The notes beneath the pieces were generated by a model that saw only the letters and a list, made by a program, of their open reading frames with translations, was not told where the DNA came from and searched no databases. Of a DNA stretch of 64,000 bases, positions 26,688 through 36,417 are shown one piece after another (the stretch's first letter is position 1; each line of letters begins with the position of its first letter). Location: the NCBI RefSeq assembly GCF_028283685.1, contig NZ_JAPWKF010000007.1, positions 248,001-312,000 of the forward strand. The letters are read 5' to 3'. This DNA comes from Edaphobacter sp. Its GTDB lineage: Bacteria > Acidobacteriota > Terriglobia > Terriglobales > Acidobacteriaceae. The position numbers and the translations under genes were made by a program.

Positions 26688-27018
26688 AAAGCCTCCTACG
26701 GCCGTACCACTTCCTCTGGCTTCGCCCGCAGCGGATACCGCACAAGTCATTGCCAGAGTCGAGCAGCTTTGTATTCGCGGGCTTAAGAGCGTGTCAATTA
26801 CTTCTCATCGACTTTGACCTGCCGCGTTACTTGTCTCGCGATGCAAAACGAAATTGCTTAACGCGGAGGCCGGTGATTTCGTCGCAACAAGCCACTTACA
26901 TGCCAGAAACACGGAACTTTTTGATCATTCAGGATGGAAACAATCCCACAACAGCTACCCCTGTCGCTCCACGTCATGTCTTGCATCGTGATACGAATAA
27001 CAGGAAAAATAAATGGGG
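26688..27018. other. Intergenic region upstream of the second receptor
   Basis: About 330 bases between the regulator stop and the receptor start, both on the minus strand. It must hold the receptor promoter. I see no gene and no clear operator; the GTTTCAT element found at 28234 and 34657 is not present here. Confidence 0.35.
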
Positions 27019-28191
27019 TTATGCGCGATGCGAGTGCGCACGCATCCAGCTATCGTTGGGGTAAATCTTGTCGACATTCTGTGGCGTGATCAGTTCGTGC
27101 TGCACGAAGACTGCTGGCGCCACCGGCTTATGCTTCAGCACGTCGAGAGCGAGCTGAACGATGCGCGCTCCATAGGTCTCCGGGAAATAAGCGACCGAAC
27201 ACACCAGCCGGCTGGATGGACGGCGCATCTCCTCTCTCGCAGCCACGCTGCCATCCTGCCCGGCGACGGCGCAGGCTCGCTCATGACCAACCTCCCGAAA
27301 CGCCTGCAGCGCTGCGAGCGCAGTGGAGTCATTTACCGCGCCGACGAGAGCCCTCTCCGGACGCTTTCTACGTAGATGCTTCCTCACCGTGTCCAGCGTC
27401 GCCTCAAACTGGCCCCCCTTGGTGTCGTAGTGATGGATCGGAATCGTGTGTCCCTGGGGAGACACCTCGTTGATACCGTCGACCACCCCGGTCAGCCTCG
27501 CGTTCAGCAGAGGACCGGCCGCATCCACTCCCAGCAGAATCACCTGCTCCGGCCCCTCCTTCCAATGCTTCGCCGCCCAGCGCGCAAGATGCCGCCCCGC
27601 CATCCTTCCGGCCTTGTAGTTATCGGCGCCAAAGTAGATCGCACCGGGATGCGGAATATCGAGCGCAATAAATGGAATCCGCGCATCGGAGAACTTCGCC
27701 GCGATCTGTGCCGCCACTGCGACGTTGATCTGCGAATCGATCACGAGGTCTACCTTCTCCGCAACAAACGTCTCCGCGTTCTGCAGCGCGACGCGAGAGC
27801 TGAATCCATTGCTCAGCACCAGCAGATCGATGTTGGCTTCATTGGCGGCAACCACCAGGCTGTCGCTGACCGTTGTGGTGAACGGAAGCAGATTGCTCTG
27901 CGACGCATAGCCGATGCGATACCTCTTGGAGCGCGCCGGTTGAACGCAGGAGCGATAACCCTGCTTGCCCGCCCGCTCCAGCAACTTCGTCTCCACCAGC
28001 GTCTCCAGAAGGCGAAACGTCGTCGCCTTGTGCAGGCCAACCCTAGACGCAATCACCCGCAACTCAAGCACCTCCGAGGTCGATTGAAAGGCGTGGAGAA
28101 TCGAGGCAGCCCTCACAACCGCCTGAATCGTATAGCTGCGCGTATGGGCGCCCTGTTCTTGCGATGAAACCAGTTGACTCTTCGCAGACAT
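27019..28191 (-). CDS. Transcriptional regulator: IclR-type HTH fused to a periplasmic-binding-protein domain
   Basis: A 390-residue regulator with an unusual architecture. Residues about 20-85 are an IclR-type winged helix (AVVRAASILHAFQ, LRVIASRVGLHKATTFRLL). Instead of the IclR effector domain, residues about 105-380 form a sugar-binding fold of the periplasmic-binding-protein (RbsB/LacI) class, with VDLVIDSQIN, FIALDIPHPGA, YFGADNYKAGRMAG and GAVNDSTALAAL. No signal peptide, so it is cytoplasmic. The ATG at 28191 follows AGGATAAGG; an ATG at 28203 is the alternative. It diverges from uxuA and likely senses a sugar or sugar acid. Confidence 0.85.
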   Translation of the reverse strand: MSAKSQLVSSQEQGAHTRSYTIQAVVRAASILHAFQSTSEVLELRVIASRVGLHKATTFRLLETLVETKLLERAGKQGYRSCVQPARSKRYRIGYASQSNLLPFTTTVSDSLVVAANEANIDLLVLSNGFSSRVALQNAETFVAEKVDLVIDSQINVAVAAQIAAKFSDARIPFIALDIPHPGAIYFGADNYKAGRMAGRHLARWAAKHWKEGPEQVILLGVDAAGPLLNARLTGVVDGINEVSPQGHTIPIHHYDTKGGQFEATLDTVRKHLRRKRPERALVGAVNDSTALAALQAFREVGHERACAVAGQDGSVAAREEMRRPSSRLVCSVAYFPETYGARIVQLALDVLKHKPVAPAVFVQHELITPQNVDKIYPNDSWMRAHSHRA

Positions 28192-28234
28192 CCTTATCCT
28201 CATCCGTTGGCTTTCCCGTTCAGTTACGTCTTTG

Positions 28235-28249
28235 TTTCATACAGCGAAA
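28235..28249. promoter_or_regulatory. Candidate operator, TTTC-N7-GAAA
   Basis: An inverted repeat within GTTTCATACAGCGAAATAC in the 235-bp region between the divergent regulator and uxuA. The GTTTCATA half also occurs at 34657-34664, upstream of the exported propeller gene. Candidate site for the adjacent regulator; not proven. Confidence 0.35.
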
Positions 28250-28426
28250 TACTGTTCTTAGAGGAAAGCCACGCTTCTGTATCTCCATCGACGTCGCTAC
28301 GATCGTGAGGCTGGTTAGAACACCTGCCAGTAGCATGACGGAACAGCACAGGAAAAATACCTTAAACGCTCGATATCCTGCAATGGAATCGGGCACAAAT
28401 ATCTGGCAAGTAAGCCTTGCCCGGAA

Positions 28427-29641
28427 ATGGCATCGATGGCAATGAAGCAAACTTGGCGTTGGTTTGGACCTGCAGACCGTGTCACTCTGCGAGACGCCCG
28501 CGAAGCTGGAGCAACCGGAATCGTTACCGCCCTGCACGAGATTCCTCCCGGCGAGGTATGGCCGATTCACCTCATCCGGCAGCGTCTGCAGGAGATCCAA
28601 CGCGCCGGACTGGAATGGTCCGTCGTCGAAAGCCTGGACGTCAGCGAGTGCCTCAAAATGCGCGGCCAGGGATGGCAACTACACCTCGATAACTTCCAGC
28701 TGTCGCTCCGTAATCTTGCTGCCTGTGGAATCCGTACCGTCGCCTACAACTGGATGCCGCTCTTGAGCTGGATGAGGACCCATCTGCATGCCCCCGCTCC
28801 GCGTGGCGGCTACACGACACGCTTCGACGCTATCGCCTTCGCCGCATTCGATCTCTACCTGCTTCGCCGCCCACAGGCTGCAATCGATTGGGGCGAAGAC
28901 TGCGCACAAGCCGCGCACTCTTATCTTCAACAGCTCTCTCAGCCCGAGATCGACACGCTACAGCAAAACATTCTGCAGGGGCTTCCCGGTGGAAACGGCA
29001 GCTTTTCCCTAGAACAGGTCCGTGACCTTCTAGCCGCATACTCCGGCCTCACCGACGCAGATCTGCGCGGCCACCTCGCCACCTTTCTTCGAACCGTCTG
29101 CCCCGTGGCAGAAGAGCTTGGCATCACGCTTTGCATTCATCCCGACGATCCGCCTCGCCCCTTGCTAGGCCTGCCCCGCATCGTCAGCACCGCGTCTGAT
29201 CTCGAATGGATACTCGCCCAATATCAAGGACACTCTAACGCGCTGACCTTCTGTACCGGAGCGCTCGGCGTCCGGCCGGACAACGATCTTCTCTCCATGG
29301 TCCGCACCTTCGCCGACAGAATCGGCTTCTTCCATCTGCGCTCCACGCAGCGTGAGCCAACGCTCGCAGACGCACCGGAAAGTTTCCTCGAAACGGAGCA
29401 CCTCGAAGGCGACGCCGACCTGATCGCCATTGTGATCGAGATCATGAAACAGCAGCGCCGGCGCATGGCAGAAGGAACAACCGGCGACCTTCCCTTCCGC
29501 GCCGATCACGGGCAGGAGCTGCTCTGCGATCGCCGGCGCGGCGCGGCGCCCGGCTACCCCGCAATCGGCCGCCTGCGCGGACTCGCCGAACTGCGCGGCG
29601 CCATGCTGATGGCCGAGCGACTCTTACAGGATTTGGAATAG
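28427..29641 (+). CDS. uxuA: Mannonate dehydratase
   Basis: A 404-residue UxuA-type enzyme that converts D-mannonate to 2-keto-3-deoxy-D-gluconate in glucuronate catabolism. The beginning, MKQTWRWFGPADRVTL, and the motifs TGIVTALHEIPPGEVW, IRTVAYNWMPLLSWMRT, LCIHPDDPP and FRADHGQELL (metal ligands) are characteristic. Three in-frame ATGs (28427, 28436, 28442) are possible; the last gives the usual family N-terminus. The SDR gene follows after three bases, so they are co-transcribed. Cytoplasmic. Confidence 0.95.
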   Translation: MASMAMKQTWRWFGPADRVTLRDAREAGATGIVTALHEIPPGEVWPIHLIRQRLQEIQRAGLEWSVVESLDVSECLKMRGQGWQLHLDNFQLSLRNLAACGIRTVAYNWMPLLSWMRTHLHAPAPRGGYTTRFDAIAFAAFDLYLLRRPQAAIDWGEDCAQAAHSYLQQLSQPEIDTLQQNILQGLPGGNGSFSLEQVRDLLAAYSGLTDADLRGHLATFLRTVCPVAEELGITLCIHPDDPPRPLLGLPRIVSTASDLEWILAQYQGHSNALTFCTGALGVRPDNDLLSMVRTFADRIGFFHLRSTQREPTLADAPESFLETEHLEGDADLIAIVIEIMKQQRRRMAEGTTGDLPFRADHGQELLCDRRRGAAPGYPAIGRLRGLAELRGAMLMAERLLQDLE

Positions 29642-29644
29642 ATT

Positions 29645-30394
29645 ATGCACACGAAGAAAAATGCGCTCATCTTCGGCGGGTCCTCTGGAATCGGACTCGC
29701 TACCGTTGAAGCACTTCACGCCTGTGACGTCGCAATCACGATCGCAGACGTCAAGGAACCACTCCATGCCTTGGGCAACCATGTCCAATATGTCGCCTGC
29801 GATGTATGTGTCCCCACAGAGATCGAAGAAGCTGTCGCCGCGGCAACAGCCGATGCGCCACTCGACTGGCTTGTCTACAGTGCGGGCATCCAGCGATACG
29901 GCTCGGTCGTCACCACGCCCCTCGAGGAATACGACCTCGTGCAGAAGATCAACACCCGTGGAGCGTTTCTCGCCTGCAAATCCGCAATCCCCGCCATGGT
30001 AAGGGGCGGATCGATCGTACTGGTCTCCTCGGTACAAGCCATCGCCTGCCAGGCTGGCGTGGCCGCATACGCCGCAAGTAAAGGCGCGCTCGAATCTCTG
30101 ATGAGAGCCATGGCGATCGATCACGCCGAAGACGGCATCCGCATCAACTCTGTTCTGCCGGGAACAGTCGACACGCCCATGGTGCGCTCCTCAGTGGAGC
30201 GTTTCCGCGGCGACACGCCCTCCGAGCACTTACTCGAACAGTGGGGCAGCAATCATCCCGTCGGCCGCGTCGCCAGGCCAGGTGAGATCGCTAATGTCAT
30301 CACGTTTCTTTTACGCGAAGAGTCCTCATTCCTCACCGGAGCCTCCTATCGCGTCGATGGAGGTCTGCTGGCTCAACTGCCCGTCCGTTTATAA
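29645..30394 (+). CDS. SDR family oxidoreductase
   Basis: A 249-residue short-chain dehydrogenase/reductase with the NAD(P) motif GGSSGIGLATVE, the central YSAGIQ stretch, the catalytic serine (VLVSSVQA) and the YAASK pair of Tyr and Lys. It starts three bases after uxuA and probably oxidises or reduces a keto- or aldonic acid in the same pathway, for example a fructuronate reductase or a 2-keto-3-deoxygluconate dehydrogenase role; the sequence alone does not decide. Its stop overlaps the convergent SMP-30 gene by six bases. Confidence 0.9.
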   Translation: MHTKKNALIFGGSSGIGLATVEALHACDVAITIADVKEPLHALGNHVQYVACDVCVPTEIEEAVAAATADAPLDWLVYSAGIQRYGSVVTTPLEEYDLVQKINTRGAFLACKSAIPAMVRGGSIVLVSSVQAIACQAGVAAYAASKGALESLMRAMAIDHAEDGIRINSVLPGTVDTPMVRSSVERFRGDTPSEHLLEQWGSNHPVGRVARPGEIANVITFLLREESSFLTGASYRVDGGLLAQLPVRL

Positions 30395-31279
30395 AAGAAA
30401 CGGCGTGGCGGGCAGCCCCGGAATCTCCACCGCAAGCGCGAGAAGCGCACCTTCTATACCGCCGTCATCGTCGCGTACCGCTCCTGCCGAGGTGATGTAG
30501 AGGGTTCGCCGATCGTTTGCACCAAACGTACACGTCGTCGGATTCTTTACCGGCGTCTCGATGACGTCAGCGACGGAGCCATCCGGCGCGAAACGCACCA
30601 CGCATGAACCGCCGTATCGGCAGTTCCACAGGTATCCATCGCAGTCCACCGCTGAGCCATCCGGAAGACCTCGTTCGAATCCTTCGCTAAAGACCACTCG
30701 ATCGGCGATCTGATTCCGCTCAACATCGAACGTTGCGCGGTAAAGACAGTTGCGCAACGTATCCGCGAAGTACATCACTGTGCCATCAGGAGACCAGGCA
30801 ACCGTATTAGCAATTCCGAATCCCGTCATCCATATGTGCCGCTCTGCGTTCGCAGCAAGGGAGTAAAGACAACCTACCCACTGCCCGACCTCCCCCGTGC
30901 TGCCATCGGCACGCACGTTGTTTTCCATCGTGCCGAACCACAGCGTTCCGTTGGGAGCGACGCGAGCATCATTGCAACGCACCGTCGGCCATTCAGGCAG
31001 TGTAAACAGCGTACGGACGATCTTCTCCAGACGCAGACTCCACAAGACAATGCTGCCTCCCAGCACCACCAGCAGCAGATCCTCATCGCTGGTCGATGTC
31101 ACCGCAGTCACCGGCTGGTCGAAGGCCCATGTATCCAGCGCCTCTCGCTCCGGCACATAGCGATGCAACAGTCGGCGATTGATGTCCGTCCAGAAGATCG
31201 CGTTCTGCGCGGGATGCCAGAGAGCGCCCTCTCCACATACATCCCTCGTCGCGACGACCAATCGGATTGAAGACTGCAT
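30389..31279 (-). CDS. SMP-30/gluconolactonase family protein
   Basis: A 296-residue six-bladed propeller of the SMP-30/gluconolactonase/LRE family. The metal-site glutamate is in GEGALWHP, followed by IFWTDINRRLLHR, CNDARVAPNGTLWFGTM (Asn/Asp ligands), WSPDGTVMYFADTL (Asp ligand) and DGSAVDCDGYLWNC. No signal peptide, so it probably acts on cytoplasmic aldonolactones. GGAGG precedes the ATG. It lies 23 bp downstream of the frameshifted exported propeller gene, probably in one operon with it. Confidence 0.9.
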   Translation of the reverse strand: MQSSIRLVVATRDVCGEGALWHPAQNAIFWTDINRRLLHRYVPEREALDTWAFDQPVTAVTSTSDEDLLLVVLGGSIVLWSLRLEKIVRTLFTLPEWPTVRCNDARVAPNGTLWFGTMENNVRADGSTGEVGQWVGCLYSLAANAERHIWMTGFGIANTVAWSPDGTVMYFADTLRNCLYRATFDVERNQIADRVVFSEGFERGLPDGSAVDCDGYLWNCRYGGSCVVRFAPDGSVADVIETPVKNPTTCTFGANDRRTLYITSAGAVRDDDGGIEGALLALAVEIPGLPATPFLL

Positions 31280-31302
31280 ACGCCTCCAGCAGATGCATCA
31301 AC

Positions 31303-34300
31303 TCACGGAAACCGGAACAGTCCCCACTGGCTGGGATTCAACCGCGCCTCGCTCGGCACATCCGCCGTCATGGAGTCTTCCTTGTTGTGCCAGTACATCC
31401 TCGCACGAGCCCGCGATCCATCGCTGAGCACCATGCCAACATCACCGCGATACGCCTTGCCGCCAGGCGAGTTCAGCCCCAGCAGTGACAATGGAATCGA
31501 AAGCTGGTAGTCGCCACCCTTCGCAGAGAGTTCGACGAACCGGCTCACATCCTCGACATCATCAAACGTGACCTCGCCCACCGGCGAAGCAAAGGTCACG
31601 CGGTTCTTCGCCGCGCTGGCCCGCTGCTTGTACAGCACCGCCAGCAGCTGGCCATTGCGCTTTGTAACGAAAAGCCTCACATCGCCGACAGCAGGCGTTC
31701 TCGCATCGCTCTCCCCTGTAGAACGAAGCATCAGATCCAGCCCTCCGCCCTGCGTAAAGGCAAACGGAAACTCGGTCGCAGCGTTCTGTAAAAGCTGCGG
31801 CTGATCGGTGCGATAAGCGACGACCAGCTTCTGACCATCGGTCCCCATCTGGAACGAAGAGCCTTTACTGATCGGCGCCCATTGGTCCGCAGGCCACGAT
31901 CCGAAGTCCATCCCCTTGCCCTTTGGCAAAGCCCGTACGTGCACCTCTTCCCGAAGGCCGGAATGTATCTGCTGCCTGATGGCGAAGCGGCTCCGCGGCA
32001 GCAATCTCGGCAGGTGTGACCGTGATGCTCCCCAGATCGATTCGCTGTATCGAATCCAAACCATCCAGCCGAACGATCGAGCTGTGCCACTTTCCCACCG
32101 AAAGATAAACGCCTCCATCGTCGAGCGCAAACATGAACGGCCAGAACTGCTCCGCATCGAAGCTCAGTCCTGTGATCGGCATTCCGACCCGCTGTTCCTT
32201 GTACGGCCAGAACTGCGAGGTCCTGGCATCGCCGCCCATCGTCGTCACCAACAACCCGTCGGTCGTATACACGTAGATCTCGCCCATGTAGGAGTAACGC
32301 GCCACCATGTATCCCGCCTCACCCCGTGCGGACTTCACCGGATACCCCAGCATCCGCTTCGGACCTTCGATATCCCCCGGGCCCTCCGGTGGCGTCGAGA
32401 TGCCCCGCTCCGGCAGAGTCCACTGCAACTGCCCATCCTTCACACCACTCATGCCTGCGATAAACCACCCGTCCGGGCTGAGAGCAACCTCACCGCTCAC
32501 TGGCGTCTTCGACAGCAGGCGCAGTTGGCTCAAGTCATACGAAGGGACGCCAAACGCATCGACCGAAGCCGCCGGCAATTGATACGGCCCGCCGCTGATC
32601 ACCGAAAGATCAGGCTGGATGACCACGCCAGCTGATCCCGGCACCTCGGGGCGGAAGAACTGCACCTCGTCCGGCTGCACCGCATGATCGTGATTGCTGT
32701 CGGTCCACGTAAAGAAAACGCCGTCAGGATTACCTGCCGGGATCTTCTCCTTAATCGCAGGGAGATCGAGCGTCGTCCAGTGATGCGCCCCCGACCCCAC
32801 CCAGCCTGCCGATGCAATCGGCCGGCAGATGCCATCCTGCAGCATCCACAACGTGGTCACATGCGACTGGTTATACCAGTAGGTGTTGTAGGAATCGGTG
32901 AAATATTGATGGCCTTTAAAGTAAAACGTCTGCGCCGGTGTAATACCGCCGTGCGAGCCCACCGGAATCATGTCGTTCGGGAAGAAGATCGGCCGCGTTG
33001 GATACCCTGCATAACTGATCGCATCGTTTAGCGGATCGGGATAGCGATACCGCACCGCCGCCAGCCGCGAGTCTCCCGTCTTCGGATCGACCTTGAACTC
33101 CAGCAAGCCCATGCTGCCCGGGTTTCCGATCGAAGGATAGTACGCCCTCGTCTTATCCTTCGGATCGACAAACCCTCCGCCGCCATATTGCGTCGGTCCG
33201 TACCACGCATTGAGGAACCGCCCTGACTTCGCATCCCACCGGCTGATCCGCTTCGGGAGATAGTCCTCTTCCGCAACCCACAGCACACCGCGCGAATCGA
33301 CTGCCATCCCCAGCGGATGCGCCATGCGCCGCTCATCATAGGCTCCAAGTTGCGGCCCTCCCGGATCTCCGATCACCCGCAGCATCTTTCCCGAAGCCGC
33401 ATCGAAGACTTTGACCTGGTGGCTCGTTCCCCAATCCGTCACATAGATCTCACCATCAGCCTCAAGGACCTGCTTCGGCGCCTGCAACTTGTCCTTGGCG
33501 ACGACCGTGCTCTCGTCCACAAGGCTGACGCTGTGCCAGTCATTCTGTACCGCACAACGCACAATCGCTCCGCCGCTGCTGACCAGGAGGCGGCCATCCG
33601 GTTCAAAGGCAATCGCCCCCAGCTTGTCGACATGGAATCGCGCGAACGCAGGCCGCACGCCATCTCTCACATCAAACGCGACGATCTCATTCGCCGCCGG
33701 GTTTGCCAGTAGCAGCAAGCCGTCATACGCCGCCAGCCCCACCAACTGGCGAAACGCATCATGCATCTGGACCCCGCCGATCACTTTGTCCACCGGAGTC
33801 AGGCCACCTTTGGTGATGGCATAAATCTGCAGCGCACCTGGATCTTTCACCCCGAAATCGCGGCTCGGATTCACCACATAGACGGTATAGGCGATGTGCT
33901 GAGGATTCGGCTTCTTACCGACATCGCGCGCCAGCGCAATGCCTCCATTCCATCCCCGGATCTTTGTGCCAGCGAGCTTGCGGCCATCCAGGTCGACCCA
34001 CATCAAGGCATGGCCGGCCTCCGCGGCCTCCGCGCCAAGCAACATCTCCGGCTGATCCGACTTGGTAGGCCACGAGCTGCCCTGCGGTAGAAACAGCGCC
34101 GACGCAGGTGCCGTGTGATCGGCCAACCACGCCCCTGTACCGTCCGCAGTAGGCCACGGTGGCGTTCCCGGCGAGTAGATCGAATACTCGAGATGTGGAG
34201 CGATCTCCCGATGAAAAAGTCCACGCACACGATAGTGACCGGCAGCCACCACGCCCTGCAGTGCCGAACCATCCCAACGGATGACATTTTTGCCGCGATG

Positions 34301-34555
34301 AACAGGATGGTCGAACACCAGATTCTTGATCCGCCGTCCGCTCTCATCTTCAACCACCAGCGTGACGAATCCATCTTGAGCCGATGGATACACGATCGTG
34401 ATTCCGGGACCGGAAGTGATCTCAGCCGCAGACGCCTGGATACTCATCTGTTGAAGCAACGCAAACGACGAGAAGAACAGCAGGAGCCACACCCGGAGAA
34501 AAACTCGCATCCATCGCTTTAGCGTCAAATCATCGGTCCTTAAATTGATCTTCAT
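31303..34555 (-). pseudogene. Large exported propeller protein with C-terminal sugar-binding-like domain, frameshifted
   Basis: One gene read in two frames: 34555 down to about 31952, then on to 31303. The first part (about 868 residues) has a leader with a hydrophobic core (RVFLRVWLLLFFSSFALL), a beta-sandwich and a long NHL/SMP-30-like propeller (GLAAYDGLLLLANP, GDPGGPQLGAYDERRM, MAVDSRGVLWVAEEDYL). The second part (about 215 residues) resembles a CBM9/DOMON-type domain. The frames differ by one extra base; removing one base from the CCC run at 31950-31952 joins them as RPSEEVHVRALPKGKG. It may be a sequencing error or a true lesion. The function is probably surface or periplasmic saccharide processing. 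Confidence 0.7.
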
Positions 34556-34850
34556 TTCAGTGCAACATCTGCGCCATCAAGCCTTGGCCACACGGCAGGT
34601 ACAAACCTAGACCTGACACATGCTCGCCGCCAGATCGATGAACATTCATCAAAGATGTTTCATATTTCGCGGGTAGCTAAACCGTCCCTCGTACCGCTGC
34701 CCTTTAGAAACAGCAGGCCGCCGATAAAACACCTGGTTGCCAGGCATCCGGCACGCTGGGAACATCTCGCATCATGAAACATCCAATGTCAGTTGTTCCA
34801 GTATCATGAAGAGAGTCGGCCAGAATCTCTGGCACTGAATTGAGACTACT
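34556..34850. other. Divergent intergenic region with inverted GATGTTTCAT copies
   Basis: About 295 bases between the exported propeller gene and hflX. It contains GATGTTTCAT at 34654-34663 and its exact complement at 34774-34783. The GTTTCATA part recurs at 28234 between the IclR-type regulator and uxuA, suggesting control by the same regulator. No gene is seen. Confidence 0.4.
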
Positions 34851-36353
34851 TTGACCAGCAAGAAGGCTTCACTCGAAGCTGCCGAGGATCAATCGGAATC
34901 ACGCAGGAATCGCAGAAAGACCGTCCGTCGCAGTCTCGTCGAAGCAAGTGAGGCGCAGGACGCAGCACTCCTTGCCCGCGAACTCCGCACCTCCCAGACG
35001 CAGCAGGAACTTGCCGTTCTTGTCGTAGTCGAGTTCACGGGTGAACTCCGCAAACGCAAACAGATTACAGAAGCCGCTCGACTTGCGCGGACCGCAGCTG
35101 CAGTCATGGCTGGAGAAGAAGACTTTTCGGATCAATCCACAACCACCCTCGATTTTGAGGCCACGCGTGCAGAGTTCGAAGAACTTGCGCGATCAGCAGG
35201 CGCGTCCATTGCAGCCACAATCGTTCAGCGCCGCCAGAAACCCGATCCCTCCAGCCTCGTAGGCCAGGGCAAACTCGACGAGATTGTTGCTGTGGTTGCT
35301 TCCACCAACGCCTCGCTCGTTCTCTTCGATCACGACCTTAGCCCCTCGCAGCTACGCAACATCGAAGCCCGGCTCCCTTGCCATGTCATCGACCGTTCAC
35401 AGCTCATCCTCGATATCTTCGCCCGCCACGCCAAAACACGCGAGGGCCAGCTTCAGGTAGAGCTTGCCCAGCTCGAATACCAGCTTCCCCGGCTGGCTGG
35501 ACGTGGTCGCGCGATGTCGCAACTTGGAGGTGGCATTGGAACACGTGGGCCGGGAGAAACCCAGCTCGAGACCGATCGCCGTAAGATCAACCTTCGCCTC
35601 GACCATATCAAGATGCAGCTCGACTCGGTTCGCCGCATCCGGCATCAGCAGCGGCAACGCCGCGAGGCTGTCCCAGTCCCAGTCGTAGCCCTCGTCGGCT
35701 ACACCAATGCGGGAAAGAGCACACTCTTCAATGCACTCACGGAGGCTGGAGTGCTTGAATCATCGCGAATGTTCGCCACTCTCGACCCCAAGCTTCGGCA
35801 GCTGCAGCTCCCTTCCCGCCGCAAGATCCTGCTGTCGGATACTGTCGGATTCATCCGGAACCTCCCGCACACTCTCGTTACGAGCTTCCGCGCCACCCTC
35901 GAAGAGGTCGAGCGGGCGGAAATTCTTCTTCACGTGCAAGACGCCTCCAGTCCAATGCGCGAAGAACAAAAGATCCAGGTTGAAAAAGTTTTAGCCGAGC
36001 TTGAAGTCTCAAGCAAGCCCGTCATCCAAATTCTGAATAAAGCAGATCTCGTCCCGTCGCAGGAGATCGCTCACCTCTCAAATGATCGTGAAGCGATTCC
36101 CGTCTCGGCACTTCAGGGCTCAGGTCTCGAACAACTTCTGGCTGCCATCGATGCCGCGCTCGTCGCAGACCCGATCATCGAATCGAGCTTTCGACTTCCG
36201 CAATCCGAAGGCGCCATACTCGCCTCGCTCGAAGCCGGGGCTCTCATCGACGAGACGCGTTTCGAGGGCAACCTTGTGTTTCTCCATGTCCGAGGACCGG
36301 CTTCTCTGCTCAACCGCTACCAACGCTTCAAGGAGAAGGACGGCCTTCTCTAG
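34851..36353 (+). CDS. hflX: Ribosome-dissociating GTPase HflX
   Basis: A 500-residue GTPase. The HflX N-terminal domain (about residues 95-250) includes [48 protein letters not shown] and the ETDRR segment. The G domain has G1 [10 protein letters not shown]3 [11 protein letters not shown] and G4 NKADL. HflX binds and splits ribosomes, notably under stress. The first 90 residues are a charged extension. No ATG is available: the frame is closed by a stop at 34836, leaving TTG at 34851 as the best start, with only weak ribosome-binding sequence. Confidence 0.93.
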   Translation: MTSKKASLEAAEDQSESRRNRRKTVRRSLVEASEAQDAALLARELRTSQTQQELAVLVVVEFTGELRKRKQITEAARLARTAAAVMAGEEDFSDQSTTTLDFEATRAEFEELARSAGASIAATIVQRRQKPDPSSLVGQGKLDEIVAVVASTNASLVLFDHDLSPSQLRNIEARLPCHVIDRSQLILDIFARHAKTREGQLQVELAQLEYQLPRLAGRGRAMSQLGGGIGTRGPGETQLETDRRKINLRLDHIKMQLDSVRRIRHQQRQRREAVPVPVVALVGYTNAGKSTLFNALTEAGVLESSRMFATLDPKLRQLQLPSRRKILLSDTVGFIRNLPHTLVTSFRATLEEVERAEILLHVQDASSPMREEQKIQVEKVLAELEVSSKPVIQILNKADLVPSQEIAHLSNDREAIPVSALQGSGLEQLLAAIDAALVADPIIESSFRLPQSEGAILASLEAGALIDETRFEGNLVFLHVRGPASLLNRYQRFKEKDGLL

Positions 36354-36417
36354 CGTTGTCTGAAAAACAGCGCTTCGATCGCATGAAGAGAACATTTCAG
36401 AGAAGCTTCTGACCGTC

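Noticed and set aside
25239..26786. A 515-residue plus-strand frame opposite the second receptor
   Set aside because: It is Arg-rich and antisense to a fully recognisable receptor.
36354..36417. A possible terminator between hflX and the ROK gene
   Set aside because: The AGCG...CGCT pairing is bulged and there is no T-tract.
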